The notes: generated by a model not told the origin, from the sequence alone. Counted from the stretch's first letter, positions 1 through 9,387 are shown. The stretch: 41,753 nucleotides of DNA from Lachnospiraceae bacterium UBA7026 (GCA_002494165.1 DLBH01000046.1:1-41753); one strand, 5' to 3'. Program-made: numbers and translations.

Positions 1-596
1 GCAAAGCCCATCTCATGGGTGACCACAGCCATGGTCATACCTTCTTCAGCCAGCTGCTTCATGAACTCCAGTACCTCTCCTACCATCTCCGGGTCAAGGG
101 CACTGGTAGGCTCGTCGAAAAGCATCATTTTAGGCTTCATGGCCAGAGACCTAACTATGGCGATCCTCTGCTTCTGGCCGCCGGAAAGCTGACCCGGATA
201 GGCGTCGGCCTTTTCTTCCAGATTGACCCGGCGAAGCAGTTTCAGGGCCTCCTCCTTAGCCTCCTCCGGCTTCATCAGTTTAAGCCTTACCGGGGCCAGG
301 GTAATGTTATCCATAATAGTCTTGTGGGGAAAGAGGTTAAAATGCTGGAAAACCATGCCCATGTGCTGGCGGACCTTATTGATGTCCGTCTTAGGGTCAG
401 TAAGGTCGGTCCCGTCGAAGATCACCTGGCCCTTTGTAGGATGCTCCAGCAGGTTTAAACAGCGCAGAAAGGTAGATTTACCTGAGCCTGAAGGTCCTAT
501 GATTACTACCTTTTCTCCCGGTACAATATGCTCGCTGATATCATGGAGTACCTCGTGGTCTCCAAAGGATTTACAAAGATGATTAACGTATATCAC
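1..596 (-). CDS. Polar amino-acid ABC transporter ATP-binding subunit (GlnQ/HisP type), C-terminus cut by window edge
   Basis: ATPase that would energise import of a polar amino acid (glutamine, cystine or similar) with the two downstream-numbered subunits. Reading the minus strand from a GTG at 594-596 gives [12 protein letters not shown], then Walker [10 protein letters not shown], a Q-loop ([11 protein letters not shown]), the ABC signature LSGGQKQR, Walker [12 protein letters not shown] and the H-loop THEMG close to the window edge. About 198 codons are present; the family is usually about 240, so roughly the last fifth lies outside. The GTG start is preceded by GGAGG about ten bases upstream and overlaps the permease stop by 14 bp, indicating translational coupling. 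Family assignment is firm; substrate is inferred only. Confidence 0.93.
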   Translation of the reverse strand, partial: MIYVNHLCKSFGDHEVLHDISEHIVPGEKVVIIGPSGSGKSTFLRCLNLLEHPTKGQVIFDGTDLTDPKTDINKVRQHMGMVFQHFNLFPHKTIMDNITLAPVRLKLMKPEEAKEEALKLLRRVNLEEKADAYPGQLSGGQKQRIAIVRSLAMKPKMMLFDEPTSALDPEMVGEVLEFMKQLAEEGMTMAVVTHEMGF

Positions 597-1314
597 TCTC
601 TCTCAGCCTCCTCTCAATCTTACCCATAACCCAGGTAAAGAACATAACTAATACCAGATAAATCATCGCTACTACCATCAGGGGAAGCAGGGCGTCAAAG
701 GTGACTCCACGGATGATATCTCCACCACGGGTCAGCTCATTGAGGCCGATATATCCACAGATGGAAGTCTCTTTCAAAAGAGTAATCATCTCATTTACCA
801 GGGCAGGCAGACAGTTCTTGATGGCCTGGGGCATGATGATCTGAACCATGGTGTCCACATAGCCAAGGCCCAGAGACCGGCCGGCCTCCATCTGTCCGGC
901 GTCCACGGCCATGATACCTGAACGGAAGATTTCAGCCACATAAGCACCAGAGTTGATTCCAAAAGTAATTACCGCAACAGTAACTTTACTGTTACAGGTT
1001 GATAAAAATACAAAGAACATTAAAAGCAGCTGTACCAGGGTAGGTGTTCCCCTGATGACGGTCAGATAGAGCCGGCAGATCGCATCAGCCACACCCAGCA
1101 GCTTCTTGCCGATTCCTCCGACATTCTCTTCTCTCAGCTGGTCATGGGTAGTCCTGATAACAGCGATCAGGGCACCGATGGCCAGACCCAGTATCAGAGA
1201 CAGAAGTGTCACAAGCAGAGTGATTTTTAAACCATCCACGATGTACATCCATCTCTGTTTTTCTACGAAATCAAGTATGAATTTGGCATGTAATTCAGAA
1301 AACCATTCACTCAT
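583..1314 (-). CDS. Polar amino-acid ABC transporter permease (HisM/GlnP family)
   Basis: Inner-membrane permease of 243 aa, standard length for the His/Glu/Gln/Arg family. Hydrophobic segments begin around residue 27 and the protein carries the EAA-type cytoplasmic loop (near [11 protein letters not shown]) that docks the ATPase, followed by IIMPQAIKN and the conserved LLKETS stretch. It is the middle gene of an importer operon, preceded by the binding lipoprotein and overlapping the ATPase start. The ATG has a GGGAG box just upstream. A strong intrinsic-terminator hairpin (1486-1514) lies between the lipoprotein gene and this one, so this gene and the ATPase probably receive less transcription than the lipoprotein. 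Confidence 0.95.
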   Translation of the reverse strand: MSEWFSELHAKFILDFVEKQRWMYIVDGLKITLLVTLLSLILGLAIGALIAVIRTTHDQLREENVGGIGKKLLGVADAICRLYLTVIRGTPTLVQLLLMFFVFLSTCNSKVTVAVITFGINSGAYVAEIFRSGIMAVDAGQMEAGRSLGLGYVDTMVQIIMPQAIKNCLPALVNEMITLLKETSICGYIGLNELTRGGDIIRGVTFDALLPLMVVAMIYLVLVMFFTWVMGKIERRLRESDIR

Positions 1315-1485
1315 ATAATCTCCCTTTCTATTGTTTTTGCCGGCTCATGACCTTACTGGCTACCGGCTTTTAAAACCAGGCACTGCCGGTGGTTCCCAGC
1401 TTTCAGATTAAAACAGCAGCTTCCTTTTTAAAAGCCAGGTCCCACCACCAGTTGCTCTCCGGTTGACAGACCTGGCAGACTTCAG

Positions 1486-1514
1486 AAAAAGAGGCTGTAA
1501 AGACTACAGCCTCT
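1486..1514 (-). terminator. Intrinsic terminator between the binding-protein and permease genes
   Basis: A perfect 10-bp stem (AGAGGCTGTA / TACAGCCTCT) with a 5-nt loop spans 1490-1514, followed on the minus strand by a T-run at 1486-1490. It lies inside the importer operon, so it probably acts as a partial terminator giving more lipoprotein than membrane subunits. The rest of 1315-1601 holds no gene I can support. Confidence 0.85.
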
Positions 1515-1601
1515 CTGCCATAATATTCTTCTTAAACCTGATTCCCGGCCGCCTGCCTGTGGCTGGTCCGGGTCTTCAGAGCCGGCTGGCTCCTGCAAGT
1601 C

Positions 1602-2402
1602 TTATTCACTCACGATATATTTATCGAGGATACCCTGGATGGTTCCATCTTCCTTGAGCTCAGCAAGAGCGCCGTTGATGGCCTCGAGCAGCTCCTCATT
1701 ATCCTTGGAAATACATCCTGCGTACTCTTCCTTTACATATTCTGTGTCAAGAATAACAAGGCCTTCGTTAGATGCTACGTAGGAAATGGCTGGCTGATTG
1801 TCGATGATTACCGCGTCAACCTTGCCGGTAACCAGAGCCTGAACGGCATCATTACCCTTGTTGTATTCTTCTACGTTCTCTTTGCCATAATCATCTGTAG
1901 CATAGATGTCGCCGGTGGTGGAAAGCTGAACGCCGATCTTCTTTCCCTTAAGGTCATCGGCAGATTTGATATCAGAGCCTTCCTTAACGATGATGGACTG
2001 GATTCCTTCTGCGTAGGTATCAGTGAAGTTAACAGACTGCTTTCTTTCATCTGTCACTGTCATACCGGCAAGACCGATATCTACCTTACCTGTCTGTACG
2101 GCTGTGATAATGGAATCAAACTCCATATCCTGGATCTGCAGTTCCAGGCCCAGCTTGTCAGCTACTGCCTTGGCGATCTCTGCGTCAATACCAACGATCT
2201 CGCTGCCGTCATAGTACTCATAAGGTGGGAAGTAGGCGTTGGTAGCCATGGTGAGAACACCTTCTGTAACCGTTGTTACTGCGGATGCGTCAGCCTGGGA
2301 GGAACCCTCGGCACTGTCGCTGGATGAAGAGCCGCCACAGCCCATGAGAAGGCATGCACAGGTGGCAACACAAAGAATCGCTGCTAATAATTTCTTTTTC
2401 AT
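1602..2402 (-). CDS. Amino-acid ABC transporter substrate-binding lipoprotein
   Basis: Extracellular solute-binding protein family 3 (266 aa), lipid-anchored. The N-terminus MKKKLLAAILCVATCACLL leads to a lipobox LMGC with Cys at about residue 22, followed by a Ser/Gly/Ala-rich linker. The mature part starts with the LTMATNAYFPPYEYYDG motif typical of polar amino-acid binders, then the IVGIDAEIAKAVADKLG segment, MTVTDERKQSVNFTDTY, and a KIGVQLSTTGDIYA second lobe. It is the first gene of the importer operon, with AAAGGAGA before the ATG and a good promoter at 2465-2493. The ligand cannot be read from sequence; glutamine, cystine and arginine are all plausible. Confidence 0.95.
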   Translation of the reverse strand: MKKKLLAAILCVATCACLLMGCGGSSSSDSAEGSSQADASAVTTVTEGVLTMATNAYFPPYEYYDGSEIVGIDAEIAKAVADKLGLELQIQDMEFDSIITAVQTGKVDIGLAGMTVTDERKQSVNFTDTYAEGIQSIIVKEGSDIKSADDLKGKKIGVQLSTTGDIYATDDYGKENVEEYNKGNDAVQALVTGKVDAVIIDNQPAISYVASNEGLVILDTEYVKEEYAGCISKDNEELLEAINGALAELKEDGTIQGILDKYIVSE

Positions 2403-2464
2403 GTTCTTTCTCCTTTACATAATTTAATTCTTTATATCTGAAATATTCTTTCACATATGTATAA

Positions 2465-2493
2465 AATGTACCATGATTCCAGGTAAAACTCAA
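2465..2493 (-). promoter_or_regulatory. Predicted sigma-A promoter of the amino-acid importer operon
   Basis: On the minus strand TTGAGT (2488-2493) and TACATT (2465-2470) are separated by exactly 17 bp, about 65 bp upstream of the lipoprotein start. An inverted repeat TTATGC-N9-GCATAA at 2519-2539 lies about 25 bp upstream of the -35 and could be an operator. Confidence 0.6.
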
Positions 2494-2684
2494 GAAAAAC
2501 CTATGATTTCAAGGACCATTATGCGAAAAATATGCATAAATATGAATTTTGACTATTATTATCCTTCCTGTTTCCTCTTTCCCGGCCAGGCTGGTATCTT
2601 ACCGCTATGATATAGGAAATCTTATCATCCTTCCTACTCTCCATCTCCCAGACAAGCCAGCATTATATTGGCAAAATATGGGAA

Positions 2685-3848
2685 TTATTTTTTTCCTTCC
2701 TGCTTCCCATCTCCTAGCTGGGCCAGGACAATGGCGGCGAACATAATGACACAGCCAAGCATCTCCCGGGCCGACAGGACTTCATGGAGAAATAAATATC
2801 CTGCCAAGACGGAAAACACTGCTTCCAGACTCATGAGTAGAGAGGCTAAAGTAGGATTCAGGCCTTTCTGACCGATAATCTGCAGGGTGTAGGCCACTCC
2901 TGTAGACATGACACCGGTATAAAGAATAGGGCCGGCTGCGTCGAGTATGGCGGGAATATGCGGTTCCTCAAAGAGGAACATACCGATTCCGCCCAGAATC
3001 GAACCCATAAGGAACTGGATCATAGACAGCTTCATGGCATCAACCCTCCAGTTATAACGATCTATACTCATGATCTGACCTGTATAAAGAAAAGCACATA
3101 AGAGCAGGAGGCCATCTCCCTTCTCCATGGAAAAATCCCCTGTAATACAGAGAAAATAGAGACCCACCAGAGCCAGACCCACACCAATCCAGGTAAGGAG
3201 ACCGCATCTCCTGTGGAAAAAGAGACCGGCTACCGGGACCAGAATAATATAGAAAGCAGTAATGAAACCTGCCTTACCGGCCGTGGTATACTGGATCCCG
3301 GTCTGCTGGGCACAATTGGCCAGGAAAAGGAAGAGACCACAGATTATACCGGCCTTCCAGAGAACAGGATCCTGCCAGCCCCCCTCCCGGAAAACCCTGG
3401 ACCCCGCCTGACCTCTGCCTTCTTTCAGGCCGGCTTTATCTCCTTGCGTCTCTCTGCTTTCTTTCAGGCCGGCTTTATCTCCTTGCAGCTTTCTGCTTTC
3501 TGCCGGGCCGGCTTTATCTCCTTGCGGCCCTCTGCTTTCTGTCATACAGTCTCTATCTACTTGCACTTCTCCGATGTCTGCCAGACCGGCTTTACCTACT
3601 TGCAGCTTTCTGCCTTCTGCCGGGCCGGCTACCGGTTCTTTCTTTTCTGCCAGCCGGTCAAAAAGCAGTATCACCGGGAACAAAACAAGAGTGCCTATGA
3701 GAGATCTCAGACAGATAAAGGTCAGAGGTTCTATATAGTCCATGCTCACACTCTGGGCCACAAAAGCCGCGCCCCAGATCATGGAGGTGATCAGCAGACA
3801 GACCGTACTCCTTGCTTTTATATATTTACTGGTGTTCTCCTTATTCAT
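2685..3848 (-). CDS. DMT/EamA-family transporter with an internal 13-residue tandem-repeat insertion
   Basis: Predicted ten-helix drug/metabolite transporter. The first helices (residues 14-64, with SMIWGAAFVAQS typical of EamA) and the remainder (from about residue 160, with GIQYTTAGKAGFITAFYIILVPV) align with the usual ~300-aa fold. The protein is 387 aa because about 90 residues are inserted between helices 2 and 3. Residues 76-148 of that insert are five to six copies of a 13-residue hydrophilic unit of the form (P/L)xESRxxQGDKAG. The frame is intact through the insert, so the gene is probably functional. The ATG follows an AGGAAGG box. Cargo is unknown; it diverges from argH but nothing else ties the two together. 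Confidence 0.88.
   Translation of the reverse strand: MNKENTSKYIKARSTVCLLITSMIWGAAFVAQSVSMDYIEPLTFICLRSLIGTLVLFPVILLFDRLAEKKEPVAGPAEGRKLQVGKAGLADIGEVQVDRDCMTESRGPQGDKAGPAESRKLQGDKAGLKESRETQGDKAGLKEGRGQAGSRVFREGGWQDPVLWKAGIICGLFLFLANCAQQTGIQYTTAGKAGFITAFYIILVPVAGLFFHRRCGLLTWIGVGLALVGLYFLCITGDFSMEKGDGLLLLCAFLYTGQIMSIDRYNWRVDAMKLSMIQFLMGSILGGIGMFLFEEPHIPAILDAAGPILYTGVMSTGVAYTLQIIGQKGLNPTLASLLMSLEAVFSVLAGYLFLHEVLSAREMLGCVIMFAAIVLAQLGDGKQEGKK
3408..3623. repeat. 39-bp minisatellite inside the DMT transporter gene
   Basis: Five to six imperfect tandem copies of a 39-bp unit, recognisable on the plus strand by recurring GCCGGCTTTATCTCCTTGC. The period is a multiple of three, so copy-number change keeps the reading frame. 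The central copies are nearly identical while the outer ones are more diverged, as expected for slippage-driven expansion. Confidence 0.85.
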
Positions 3849-3912
3849 GCCCTGTTCCTTCCTGGTCTCTGCCTCCTTACCGGGACAAAGACATTTTTAA
3901 CAAACATTATAT

Positions 3913-3941
3913 AAAATACCATAAGCAAGAACATACTGCAA
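3913..3941 (-). promoter_or_regulatory. Possible promoter of the DMT transporter gene
   Basis: Minus-strand TTGCAG (3936-3941) and TATTTT (3913-3918) with a 17-bp spacer; a TATAAT-like stretch follows immediately. It lies about 65 bp upstream of the ATG in the intergenic region shared with argH. Confidence 0.4.
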
Positions 3942-3984
3942 ATAACTTTTAGGGGTCATGGTCCTTTAAACGTAAAAGCTTTAC

Positions 3985-4013
3985 TTGCGCGGACAGTTTT
4001 TTTCATGTACAAT
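3985..4013 (+). promoter_or_regulatory. Predicted promoter of argH
   Basis: Plus-strand TTGCGC (3985-3990) and TACAAT (4008-4013), 17-bp spacer, 84 bp upstream of the argH ATG. An AGGAGGT ribosome-binding site sits at about 4083-4089. No arginine-repressor box or riboswitch is obvious in the leader. Confidence 0.55.
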
Positions 4014-4097
4014 CTAAAAAGTCTGTTTTTAAAAAATATCCAAGGAATTATGACCGGCGGCCAGCCGGCCTTATAAAAGCATCAGGAGGTAAAGATT

Positions 4098-5480
4098 ATG
4101 GCTCAGTTATGGGGCGGACGCTTCACAAAAGAAACTGATCAACTCGTATATAACTTTAATGCATCTATCGGTTTTGACCGGAAGTTTTACCGGCAGGACA
4201 TGGAGGGCAGTATAGCTCACGCGAAAATGCTGGCTTCCATCGGCATTCTCACTGAGGAAGAAAAAGACCAGATTATAGAAGGTATTGAAGGCATCCTCAA
4301 GGATGTGGAGGAAGGTCGTCTTGAGATTACAGAGGAATACGAGGATATCCACAGCTTCGTGGAAGCCGTTCTGACAGACCGGATCGGCCAGGCCGGCAAA
4401 AAGCTCCATACGGGCAGAAGCAGGAATGACCAGGTTGCCCTGGATATGAAACTTTATACCAGGGATGAGCTGATGGCTGTCAGGGACCTGCTCATGGAAC
4501 TGATCCTGGTTTGCCAGGACCTGATGGAGAAGCATGTGCACACGGCCATGCCTGGCTTTACCCATCTGCAGAAAGCCCAGCCCGTTACTCTGGCCCACCA
4601 TATTGGGGCCTATATGGAGATGTTCAAAAGAGATTATGACCGTCTCTGTGATATCTATGAGCGCATGAATTACTGTCCCCTGGGCTCCGGCGCCCTGGCA
4701 GGTACCACCTATCCTCTGGACCGGGAGATGACAGCTTCCCTGCTGGGCTTTTATGCCCCCACCTTAAATAGCATGGATTCTGTTTCTGACAGGGACTATG
4801 TCATTGAATTTCTCAGTGCCCTCTCCCTGATCATGATGCATCTGAGCCGGTTTTGTGAAGAGATTATCCTCTGGAATTCCAATGAATACCAGTTTATTGA
4901 GATCGATGACGCCTACAGCACAGGCAGCAGTATCATGCCCCAGAAGAAGAACCCGGACATCGCGGAGCTGGTCCGCGGCAAGACAGGCCGGGTTTACGGT
5001 GCCTTAATGTCTTTACTCACCACCATGAAGGGACTGCCCCTGGCTTATAATAAGGACATGCAGGAGGACAAGGAGCTGACCTTTGATGCCTATGATACGG
5101 CTAAGGGCTGCCTGGCCCTCTTTACGGGTATGCTTAAAACCATCCGCTTCCGTCCCCAGATTATGGAAAGGTCCGCGGCCAACGGCTTTACCAATGCTAC
5201 GGACGCTGCTGACTACCTGGTAAACCATGGTGTCCCCTTCCGGGATGCCCACGGTATCGTGGGCCAGCTGGTTCTTCTCTGTATCGACAAGGGGATCTCT
5301 TTAGACCAGCTTTCACTGGAAGACTACAAGGCCATCAGCCCTGTTTTTGAAGAGGATATTTACGAAGCCATTAATATCCATACCTGTATCGATAAAAGGA
5401 ATACTCTGGGAGCCCCGGGTCCGGCTGCCATGACCAAAGTCATCGAGTTTAATCGCCAATGGATCCTTAACCACCGCTAG
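4098..5480 (+). CDS. argH: Argininosuccinate lyase
   Basis: Last enzyme of arginine synthesis: cleaves argininosuccinate to arginine and fumarate, cytoplasmic homotetramer. The 460-aa protein has the usual length and opens with MAQLWGGRFTKETD. Family landmarks are HTGRSRNDQVALD, the HLQKAQPVT segment with the catalytic-region His, and the fumarase/aspartase superfamily signature SSIMPQKKNPD in the mobile loop. It is the only plus-strand gene of the window and stands alone; argG and other arg genes are not here. Start is set by AGGAGGT seven to eight bases upstream. A long bidirectional hairpin terminator follows. Confidence 0.98.
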   Translation: MAQLWGGRFTKETDQLVYNFNASIGFDRKFYRQDMEGSIAHAKMLASIGILTEEEKDQIIEGIEGILKDVEEGRLEITEEYEDIHSFVEAVLTDRIGQAGKKLHTGRSRNDQVALDMKLYTRDELMAVRDLLMELILVCQDLMEKHVHTAMPGFTHLQKAQPVTLAHHIGAYMEMFKRDYDRLCDIYERMNYCPLGSGALAGTTYPLDREMTASLLGFYAPTLNSMDSVSDRDYVIEFLSALSLIMMHLSRFCEEIILWNSNEYQFIEIDDAYSTGSSIMPQKKNPDIAELVRGKTGRVYGALMSLLTTMKGLPLAYNKDMQEDKELTFDAYDTAKGCLALFTGMLKTIRFRPQIMERSAANGFTNATDAADYLVNHGVPFRDAHGIVGQLVLLCIDKGISLDQLSLEDYKAISPVFEEDIYEAINIHTCIDKRNTLGAPGPAAMTKVIEFNRQWILNHR

Positions 5481-5544
5481 ACAAAAAAATAAAGGGAAGT
5501 AATAAAGGGCCGGCCCGCTAAAGGGTCTACCCCTTTCATCTAAA

Positions 5545-5591
5545 AAGAAGCCTTCTATGACTGATTGGTTTGGCAGCATTGAAGGCTTCTT
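5545..5591. terminator. Bidirectional terminator between argH and the convergent MscS gene
   Basis: An 11-bp perfect stem (AAGAAGCCTTC / GAAGGCTTCTT) encloses a 25-nt loop that can extend the helix (ATG-A-CTG pairing with CAGCAT around a bulged A). T-rich sequence follows on the plus strand and an A-run precedes, giving a U-run on the minus-strand transcript, so it can serve both convergent genes. Confidence 0.85.
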
Positions 5592-5664
5592 TCTTTTGTC
5601 TGAAATAGTCCGTCTGCTTCATCTGGCAGCCGGCAATTCATTTCCTTTTACTATATTCTTATTG

Positions 5665-6669
5665 CTATATCCTTACCTTTCTTCTCTCCGGCCCCTGGTC
5701 CGGGTCATGATGACCCAGAAGTCTTCCACCCGAAAGCTTTTCCGGATTATCCTGTAGTTCCAGATGAACATCCAACTGATTGTAGGGGATAGAGATCCCC
5801 TCTTCTTCGAAGGTGACAATGATATCTTCCAGACTCCTGAACCTGGCTTCCCAATAATACTGAGGTTCCACCCAGTAACGAAGCTGGACGATAATACTAC
5901 TGTCCTGGAACTCCAAAACCACAACATTTACCAGGTCATCATGGAGACAGTACTTTTCCCTCTTGGCTACCATCAGCAGGGCCTTTCTGACCTTGGCGAT
6001 ATCCTGACCGTAGCTGATACCCACATTGAGCTCCATTCTTCTCTTATGTTCGTGGGTCATGTTGGTGATGGAGCTGTTGGCAAGATTGCCGTTGGGAATC
6101 ATGACCGCCTTCTTATCTGCCGTTACTAGTTCCGTATATATAATACCGATGGCCTTAACGGTTCCTTCCTTGCCGGTTCCCTCTTCCAGGATATAATCTC
6201 CTACCCGGAAGGGTTTGATAAAGAGCAGGACAACTCCTCCTGCTATGTTGGCAAGGGACCCCTGCAGGGACAGGCCTATGGCCAGGGTGGCAGAACCCAG
6301 AAGAGCCACAATCGTGGAAGAGGCAACACCGAGCTGGGTAACTGCCAGAAAGATCACCAGGATCTTCATGGCAATATTGGCGGCGGAGTTGAGGAATGTT
6401 TTCAGGGTCACATCCATCTTGGATTTCACAAATAACTTATTCAGAATTTTGAGAATATATTTGATAATCTTGAAACCAACAAATAATATAATGGCCGCTA
6501 TGAGGAGATTAAATAAAAAGTCTGATATCAACAAACCCTTTTTGCCCAGATAATCATAAATCACCTGCTTGGTATTGGACACCACGTCATCCTTTATCTC
6601 CTGGGCCGCTTCTACAGCAGTGGCTGTTTCAGTGCTTGTTAAGAGGATCCTTCCATTCAAATAAAACAC
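5665..6669 (-). CDS. MscS-family mechanosensitive ion channel
   Basis: Small-conductance mechanosensitive channel that would release osmolytes on hypo-osmotic shock. The 334-aa protein has a short N-terminal helix, hydrophobic segments at about 45-75 and 95-120, and the pore-lining glycine/alanine-rich helix (ATLAIGLSLQGSLANIAGG) followed by the conserved beta-domain motif FRVGDYI and the PNG(N)L sequence. The start is ambiguous: the first codon is GTG at 6667-6669, almost touching AAGGAGA, while a TTG three codons in has better spacing from the same Shine-Dalgarno. It is monocistronic, converging on argH. Confidence 0.93.
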   Translation of the reverse strand: MFYLNGRILLTSTETATAVEAAQEIKDDVVSNTKQVIYDYLGKKGLLISDFLFNLLIAAIILFVGFKIIKYILKILNKLFVKSKMDVTLKTFLNSAANIAMKILVIFLAVTQLGVASSTIVALLGSATLAIGLSLQGSLANIAGGVVLLFIKPFRVGDYILEEGTGKEGTVKAIGIIYTELVTADKKAVMIPNGNLANSSITNMTHEHKRRMELNVGISYGQDIAKVRKALLMVAKREKYCLHDDLVNVVVLEFQDSSIIVQLRYWVEPQYYWEARFRSLEDIIVTFEEEGISIPYNQLDVHLELQDNPEKLSGGRLLGHHDPDQGPERRKVRI

Positions 6670-6790
6670 TCTCCTTTTTTCTTAAGGTCTTTATCCGGTC
6701 CTTTATTTTTCTTTCACCTGGATCAAGAAAAATATATATTCAAAAGATTCCCTGATTTCCCTTTGGCCCTGGCCGGTCACACCTTTACAG

Positions 6791-6826
6791 ATAGAGGGCC
6801 GTCGTCTTCACGATAGCCCTCTCTAT
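6791..6826. other. Hairpin without U-run between asd and the MscS gene
   Basis: AGAGGGC (6793-6799) pairs with GCCCTCT (6816-6822), with flanking AT pairs and a partly paired loop. Neither strand has a clear T-run after it, so it is only a weak candidate for the asd terminator or a leader structure for the channel gene. The rest of 6670-6888 shows nothing I can name. Confidence 0.4.
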
Positions 6827-6888
6827 AAACAATTTAACCCATGACGGGTTTATGCTTCTATTTTTAATGGTAAATGTTTTATCATGGT

Positions 6889-7974
6889 TTATTTTTTCGT
6901 GATATAGTTCTGGGCAGTCAGAAGCTCTGCACAGAGCACGGCTCCGCCGGCTGCTCCCCTGACTGTATTATGGGAAAGACCCACAAACTTATAATCAAAG
7001 AGAGTGTCCTCTCTCAGACGTCCCATGGACACGCCCATACCCTTCTCATAGTTCACATCAAGAGTAACCTGAGGCCGGTTGTCGTCCTCTAAGTACTGGA
7101 TGAACTGCTTTGGCGCGCTGGGCAGGTTGAGCTCCTGGGGCAGGCCCTTGAAGTTAACCCAGCGGTCGATGATCTCTTCCTTGGTAGGCTTCTTTTCAAA
7201 ATTCACAAAAACTGCTGCCGTATGGCCGTTGAGGACGGGAACACGGATACACTGGGTTGTGATCTTAGGCAGGTCTGCCTTTTCAATATGGTCTCCGGCT
7301 ACCTTACCGAAAATACGAAGGGGCTCCTGTTCGGACTTTTCTTCCTCACCGCCGATGTAGGGGATAACATTGCCCACCATCTCCGGCCAGTCCTTAAAGG
7401 TCTTACCGGCACCACTGATGGCCTGGTAAGTGGTAGCCACCACTTCTTTAGGGCCAAACTCCCTGAGGGCATAGAGGGCCGGCGCATAGCTCTGGATGGA
7501 GCAGTTGGGTTTCACTGCCACAAAACCGCGGCTGGTACCCAGTCTCTTCTTCTGCTGGGCGATGATCTCAAAATGCTCAGGATTAATCTCTGGAACTACC
7601 ATGGGAACATCTGGAGTCCAGCGGTGGGCGCTGTTATTGGATACGACAGGAGTCTCGGTTTTTGCGTAAGCATCCTCGATGGCCCTGATCTCTTCCTTGG
7701 ACATGTCCACTGCGGAAAAGACGAAATCAACCTTGGAGGCAACTTCTTCCACTTCATTGACATTTCTTACAACAATATTCTTAACAGCCTCCGGCATAGG
7801 TGTATCCATTTTCCACCGTCCGCCTGCTGTCTCTTCATAAGTCTTACCTGCTGACCGGGGGCTTGCGGCGATCTCTGTCACCTCAAACCAGGGATGGTTC
7901 TCAAGCAGGGCTATAAATCTCTGGCCCACCATACCGGTTCCGCCCAGAATTCCTACCTTTAATTTCTGATCCAT
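6889..7974 (-). CDS. asd: Aspartate-semialdehyde dehydrogenase
   Basis: NADPH-dependent reduction of beta-aspartyl phosphate to aspartate semialdehyde, the branch point to lysine/diaminopimelate, threonine and methionine. The 361-aa protein starts with a Rossmann motif [13 protein letters not shown] and carries the catalytic Cys at about residue 158 in VKPNCSIQ, plus YQAISGAGK and a [10 protein letters not shown] segment. Its length and the SPRSAG and NNSAHR motifs fit the archaeal/fungal-type ASADH branch rather than the shorter E. coli type. It sits 83 bp downstream of serA with its own AAGGAGA box and may be cotranscribed with it. Confidence 0.96.
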   Translation of the reverse strand: MDQKLKVGILGGTGMVGQRFIALLENHPWFEVTEIAASPRSAGKTYEETAGGRWKMDTPMPEAVKNIVVRNVNEVEEVASKVDFVFSAVDMSKEEIRAIEDAYAKTETPVVSNNSAHRWTPDVPMVVPEINPEHFEIIAQQKKRLGTSRGFVAVKPNCSIQSYAPALYALREFGPKEVVATTYQAISGAGKTFKDWPEMVGNVIPYIGGEEEKSEQEPLRIFGKVAGDHIEKADLPKITTQCIRVPVLNGHTAAVFVNFEKKPTKEEIIDRWVNFKGLPQELNLPSAPKQFIQYLEDDNRPQVTLDVNYEKGMGVSMGRLREDTLFDYKFVGLSHNTVRGAAGGAVLCAELLTAQNYITKK

Positions 7975-8057
7975 AACTGACTATCTCCTTATTAATTCAT
8001 ACATAGCATACTCAGAACCAGAACTGATTCTGTCAGCTTCTGTCCCTGGTTTCCGGC

Positions 8058-9221
8058 TTATCTGATGACACGGACCTTAAGCACACCATCAATCTTTTCG
8101 ATGGTATGAACCGCTTCCTCATCGATCTCAGACTCGATATCAAAGATGGCATAGGAATAATCTCCCTTGGTCTTATTGCTCATCTCAGTGATATTAATCC
8201 CGTTCCTGGCAAAGGCCCCGGTGAACTGGGTCAGCATATTCGGAATATTCCTGTGGAGGATACCAATACGGCCAAGGGTCTTACAGATACCCACATCCGT
8301 GTTGGGGAAATTCACAGAATTACTGATGTTGCCGTGCTCCAGGTATTCCTGTACCTGTTCAACGGCCATGACAGCGCAATTCTCCTCGGATTCAGCTGTG
8401 GAAGCACCAAGATGAGGGAAGGCGATCACGCCCTTCTGCCCTGCACATTTGGGTGTGGGGAAATCTGTCACATAGTGCTTGATCATGCCGTCGGCAAGAG
8501 CTTTTACTACCGCATCTTCATCCACCAGACCATTTCTAGCAAAATTCATGATGACAGCGTTCCTCTTCATCCTGCGGATGGACTCAGCATTGATCATATT
8601 CCTTGTGCTGTCCAGCAGAGGCACATGGACCGTGATAAAGTCACAGCGGGAAGCGATCTCGTCCACAGAGTTCACATGCTTGACACGCTGGGAAAGGTTC
8701 CAGGCATTCTTTAGGGACAGGTAGGGATCATATCCATAGACATCAAGACCCAGGGAGATCCCAACGTTGGCAACCAGAACACCGATGGCACCCAGGCCAA
8801 TTACACCAAGCTTTTTACCAGCAATCTCTGTTCCGGCAAATGCCTTTTTAGCTTTTTCCATATCTTTTGTGATATTATCGTCGGTCTGATTCTCTTCCAC
8901 CCACTCATTGCCGCCGATAATATCTCTGGAGGCCAGAAGCATACCGGCAATCACCAGTTCTTTAACAGCATTGGCATTTGCACCGGGTGTATTAAATACA
9001 ACGATTCCCTTCTCCGCATATTCGCGGACAGGAATATTATTGACTCCGGCACCGGCCCTGGCTACTGCAAGAAGATGGGGCATGTCCTGCATATCATGCA
9101 TGGACGCGCTCCTGACCAGCACTGCGTCGGCGTCAACGATGTCATTGACCTCCTGAAAGTCCTTTCCGAACTTGGAAAGACCCTTCTTGGAAATATTGTT
9201 TAAGCATTTGTAGTGAAACAT
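8058..9221 (-). CDS. serA: D-3-phosphoglycerate dehydrogenase with C-terminal ACT domain
   Basis: First step of serine synthesis: NAD-dependent oxidation of 3-phosphoglycerate. The 387-aa protein contains the D-isomer hydroxyacid dehydrogenase substrate region (RAGAGVNNIP), the NAD-binding motif GVIGLGAIG, catalytic Arg/Glu/His regions (FARNGLVDE and FPHLGASTAES), and a C-terminal ACT domain from about residue 318 (LTQFTGAFARNGINI...) that in the family binds serine for feedback control. serC, often adjacent, is not present. It has its own near-consensus promoter just after the ilvB stop, so it can be expressed independently of the branched-chain genes. Confidence 0.96.
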   Translation of the reverse strand: MFHYKCLNNISKKGLSKFGKDFQEVNDIVDADAVLVRSASMHDMQDMPHLLAVARAGAGVNNIPVREYAEKGIVVFNTPGANANAVKELVIAGMLLASRDIIGGNEWVEENQTDDNITKDMEKAKKAFAGTEIAGKKLGVIGLGAIGVLVANVGISLGLDVYGYDPYLSLKNAWNLSQRVKHVNSVDEIASRCDFITVHVPLLDSTRNMINAESIRRMKRNAVIMNFARNGLVDEDAVVKALADGMIKHYVTDFPTPKCAGQKGVIAFPHLGASTAESEENCAVMAVEQVQEYLEHGNISNSVNFPNTDVGICKTLGRIGILHRNIPNMLTQFTGAFARNGINITEMSNKTKGDYSYAIFDIESEIDEEAVHTIEKIDGVLKVRVIR

Positions 9222-9387
9222 GGGTAAAAAACTCCTTTATTAACTCTTCTTTTGTATATACATCCAGAGGACTGCAGGGGATTCCGGCCGGCTGGTTTCC
9301 AGGGAAAAGCAGGGGAATCCTCCTGGCTGCCTCAAGCATCAGTTTCAAATAACTGAAATATATCTTTGTTTGACCTGCAACGTAACA

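Noticed and set aside
3408..3623. CRISPR array
   Set aside because: The 39-bp units are head-to-tail without spacers and lie inside a continuous coding frame; no cas genes are near.
3849..4097. Arginine riboswitch or ArgR box before argH
   Set aside because: No matching consensus or convincing structure seen; only a sigma-A-like promoter and ribosome-binding site are supported.
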